NCBI GenBank assembly: GCA_001795615.1
Contig: MGKI01000011.1
Location: 1-44,995, forward strand
From: Candidatus Yanofskybacteria bacterium RIFCSPLOWO2_01_FULL_42_49
GTDB lineage: Bacteria; Patescibacteriota; Minisyncoccia; 2-02-FULL-40-12; GWA2-44-9
Reading direction: 5' to 3'
DNA: 44,995 nucleotides
Shown in pieces: positions 44,456-44,995 of this stretch. Under the pieces are notes generated by a model. The model was not told the origin of the DNA and ran no database searches. It worked only from the letters and a program-made list of their open reading frames with translations. Position 1 is the stretch's first letter; each line of letters opens with the position of its first letter. A program made the position numbers and the translations under genes.

Positions 44456-44995
44456 TTACTCCGCATTTTCGTTCTGTGCTTCTGTGATAACTTCGGGAGT
44501 CGGCTCTTCCGTTGGTGGAAGTTCATTTTGTTCTTCCGGTTCCAATTCAACGCTCGGCTCTGGTGTCGGTTCAGGAGTGTTTTCTGGAACGACTTCCGGA
44601 GTAGGCGTCGGTTCGATTTGAGCCGAAGGCTCATCAGCCTCTGGCTGAAATTCTGGCTCTGTGACATCGGATGTCGCTTCGCCATCCGATGTCGTTAATC
44701 CGTCGTCGATAAATTCTGGTGTCGACGATTCGGTTGTTTGACCATTGGTTATTGGGGTTTGATTAGGTGAATTAGAGTAATTAGAAATTAGGTCAATTTC
44801 TGCCATGCCGCATTCCCCTTTTATACTAATCAACTGTCCGCTTTTTACTTTTACACAATATTTCTCCCCCGTATCTTCATCTTCTAACTCAAACTTCTTA
44901 AACGAACCGAGGTTGGCTGTTATTTTTTCAGTAATTATATTCGCCACCCTCAACAACCCCTTCTCAAACACGATATCCATAACTTCGTTGAATTT
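44456..44995 (-). CDS. Acidic Pro/Glu/Thr-rich C-terminal protein, probably continuing past the window edge
   Basis: Frame stays open upstream of the M at 44980 (KFNEVMDIVF...). Confidence 0.6.
   Translation of the reverse strand, partial: KFNEVMDIVFEKGLLRVANIITEKITANLGSFKKFELEDEDTGEKYCVKVKSGQLISIKGECGMAEIDLISNYSNSPNQTPITNGQTTESSTPEFIDDGLTTSDGEATSDVTEPEFQPEADEPSAQIEPTPTPEVVPENTPEPTPEPSVELEPEEQNELPPTEEPTPEVITEAQNENAE

Noticed and set aside
1-44995. Alternative genetic code (TGA = Gly/Trp)
   Set aside because: TGA ends several well-defined genes at the expected C-terminus (e.g. the metal permease) and no in-frame TGA interrupts conserved proteins.

Overview
The window looks like a compact Patescibacteria/CPR (Parcubacteria-type) chromosome segment using the standard bacterial code (TGA as stop, e.g. 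the ATGA stop/start overlap at the Nramp/cysS junction). Housekeeping blocks: def-fmt, efp, hrcA-grpE-dnaK-dnaJ, cysS, dnaB-recR, rplU, a dcw-type run (mraZ-rsmH-ftsL-ftsI-murF), rplJ-rplL and mltG, plus tRNA-Glu(CTC) and tRNA-Val(CAC). Accessory parts: a surface module at 2.6-7.6 kb (Ig/DUF11-like secreted protein, sortase, CAP protein, secreted repeat protein), a metal ABC transporter, an Nramp-related transporter, a TrpR/YerC-like regulator, an orphan MazF/PemK-like toxin and a cluster of small ORFs at 27-30 kb. The most unusual signals are non-coding: (i) 38.6-39.2 kb, three consecutive large inverted-repeat structures in a ~640 bp gap; (ii) an efp 5' leader in which one segment can pair with either of two copies of GCCAAGT, one fold burying the start codon; (iii) a TrpR-like gene bracketed by two copies of one 28-bp palindrome; (iv) a CIRCE-like operator on a leaderless hrcA promoter and 10-bp-phased GTGG boxes upstream of mraZ; (v) palindromic elements and AT-rich heptamer filler repeats found between genes and also in frame inside essential genes (cysS, dnaB, murF, mltG, fmt, rplU, dnaK). 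All calls come from reading the sequence; no database or folding program was run.
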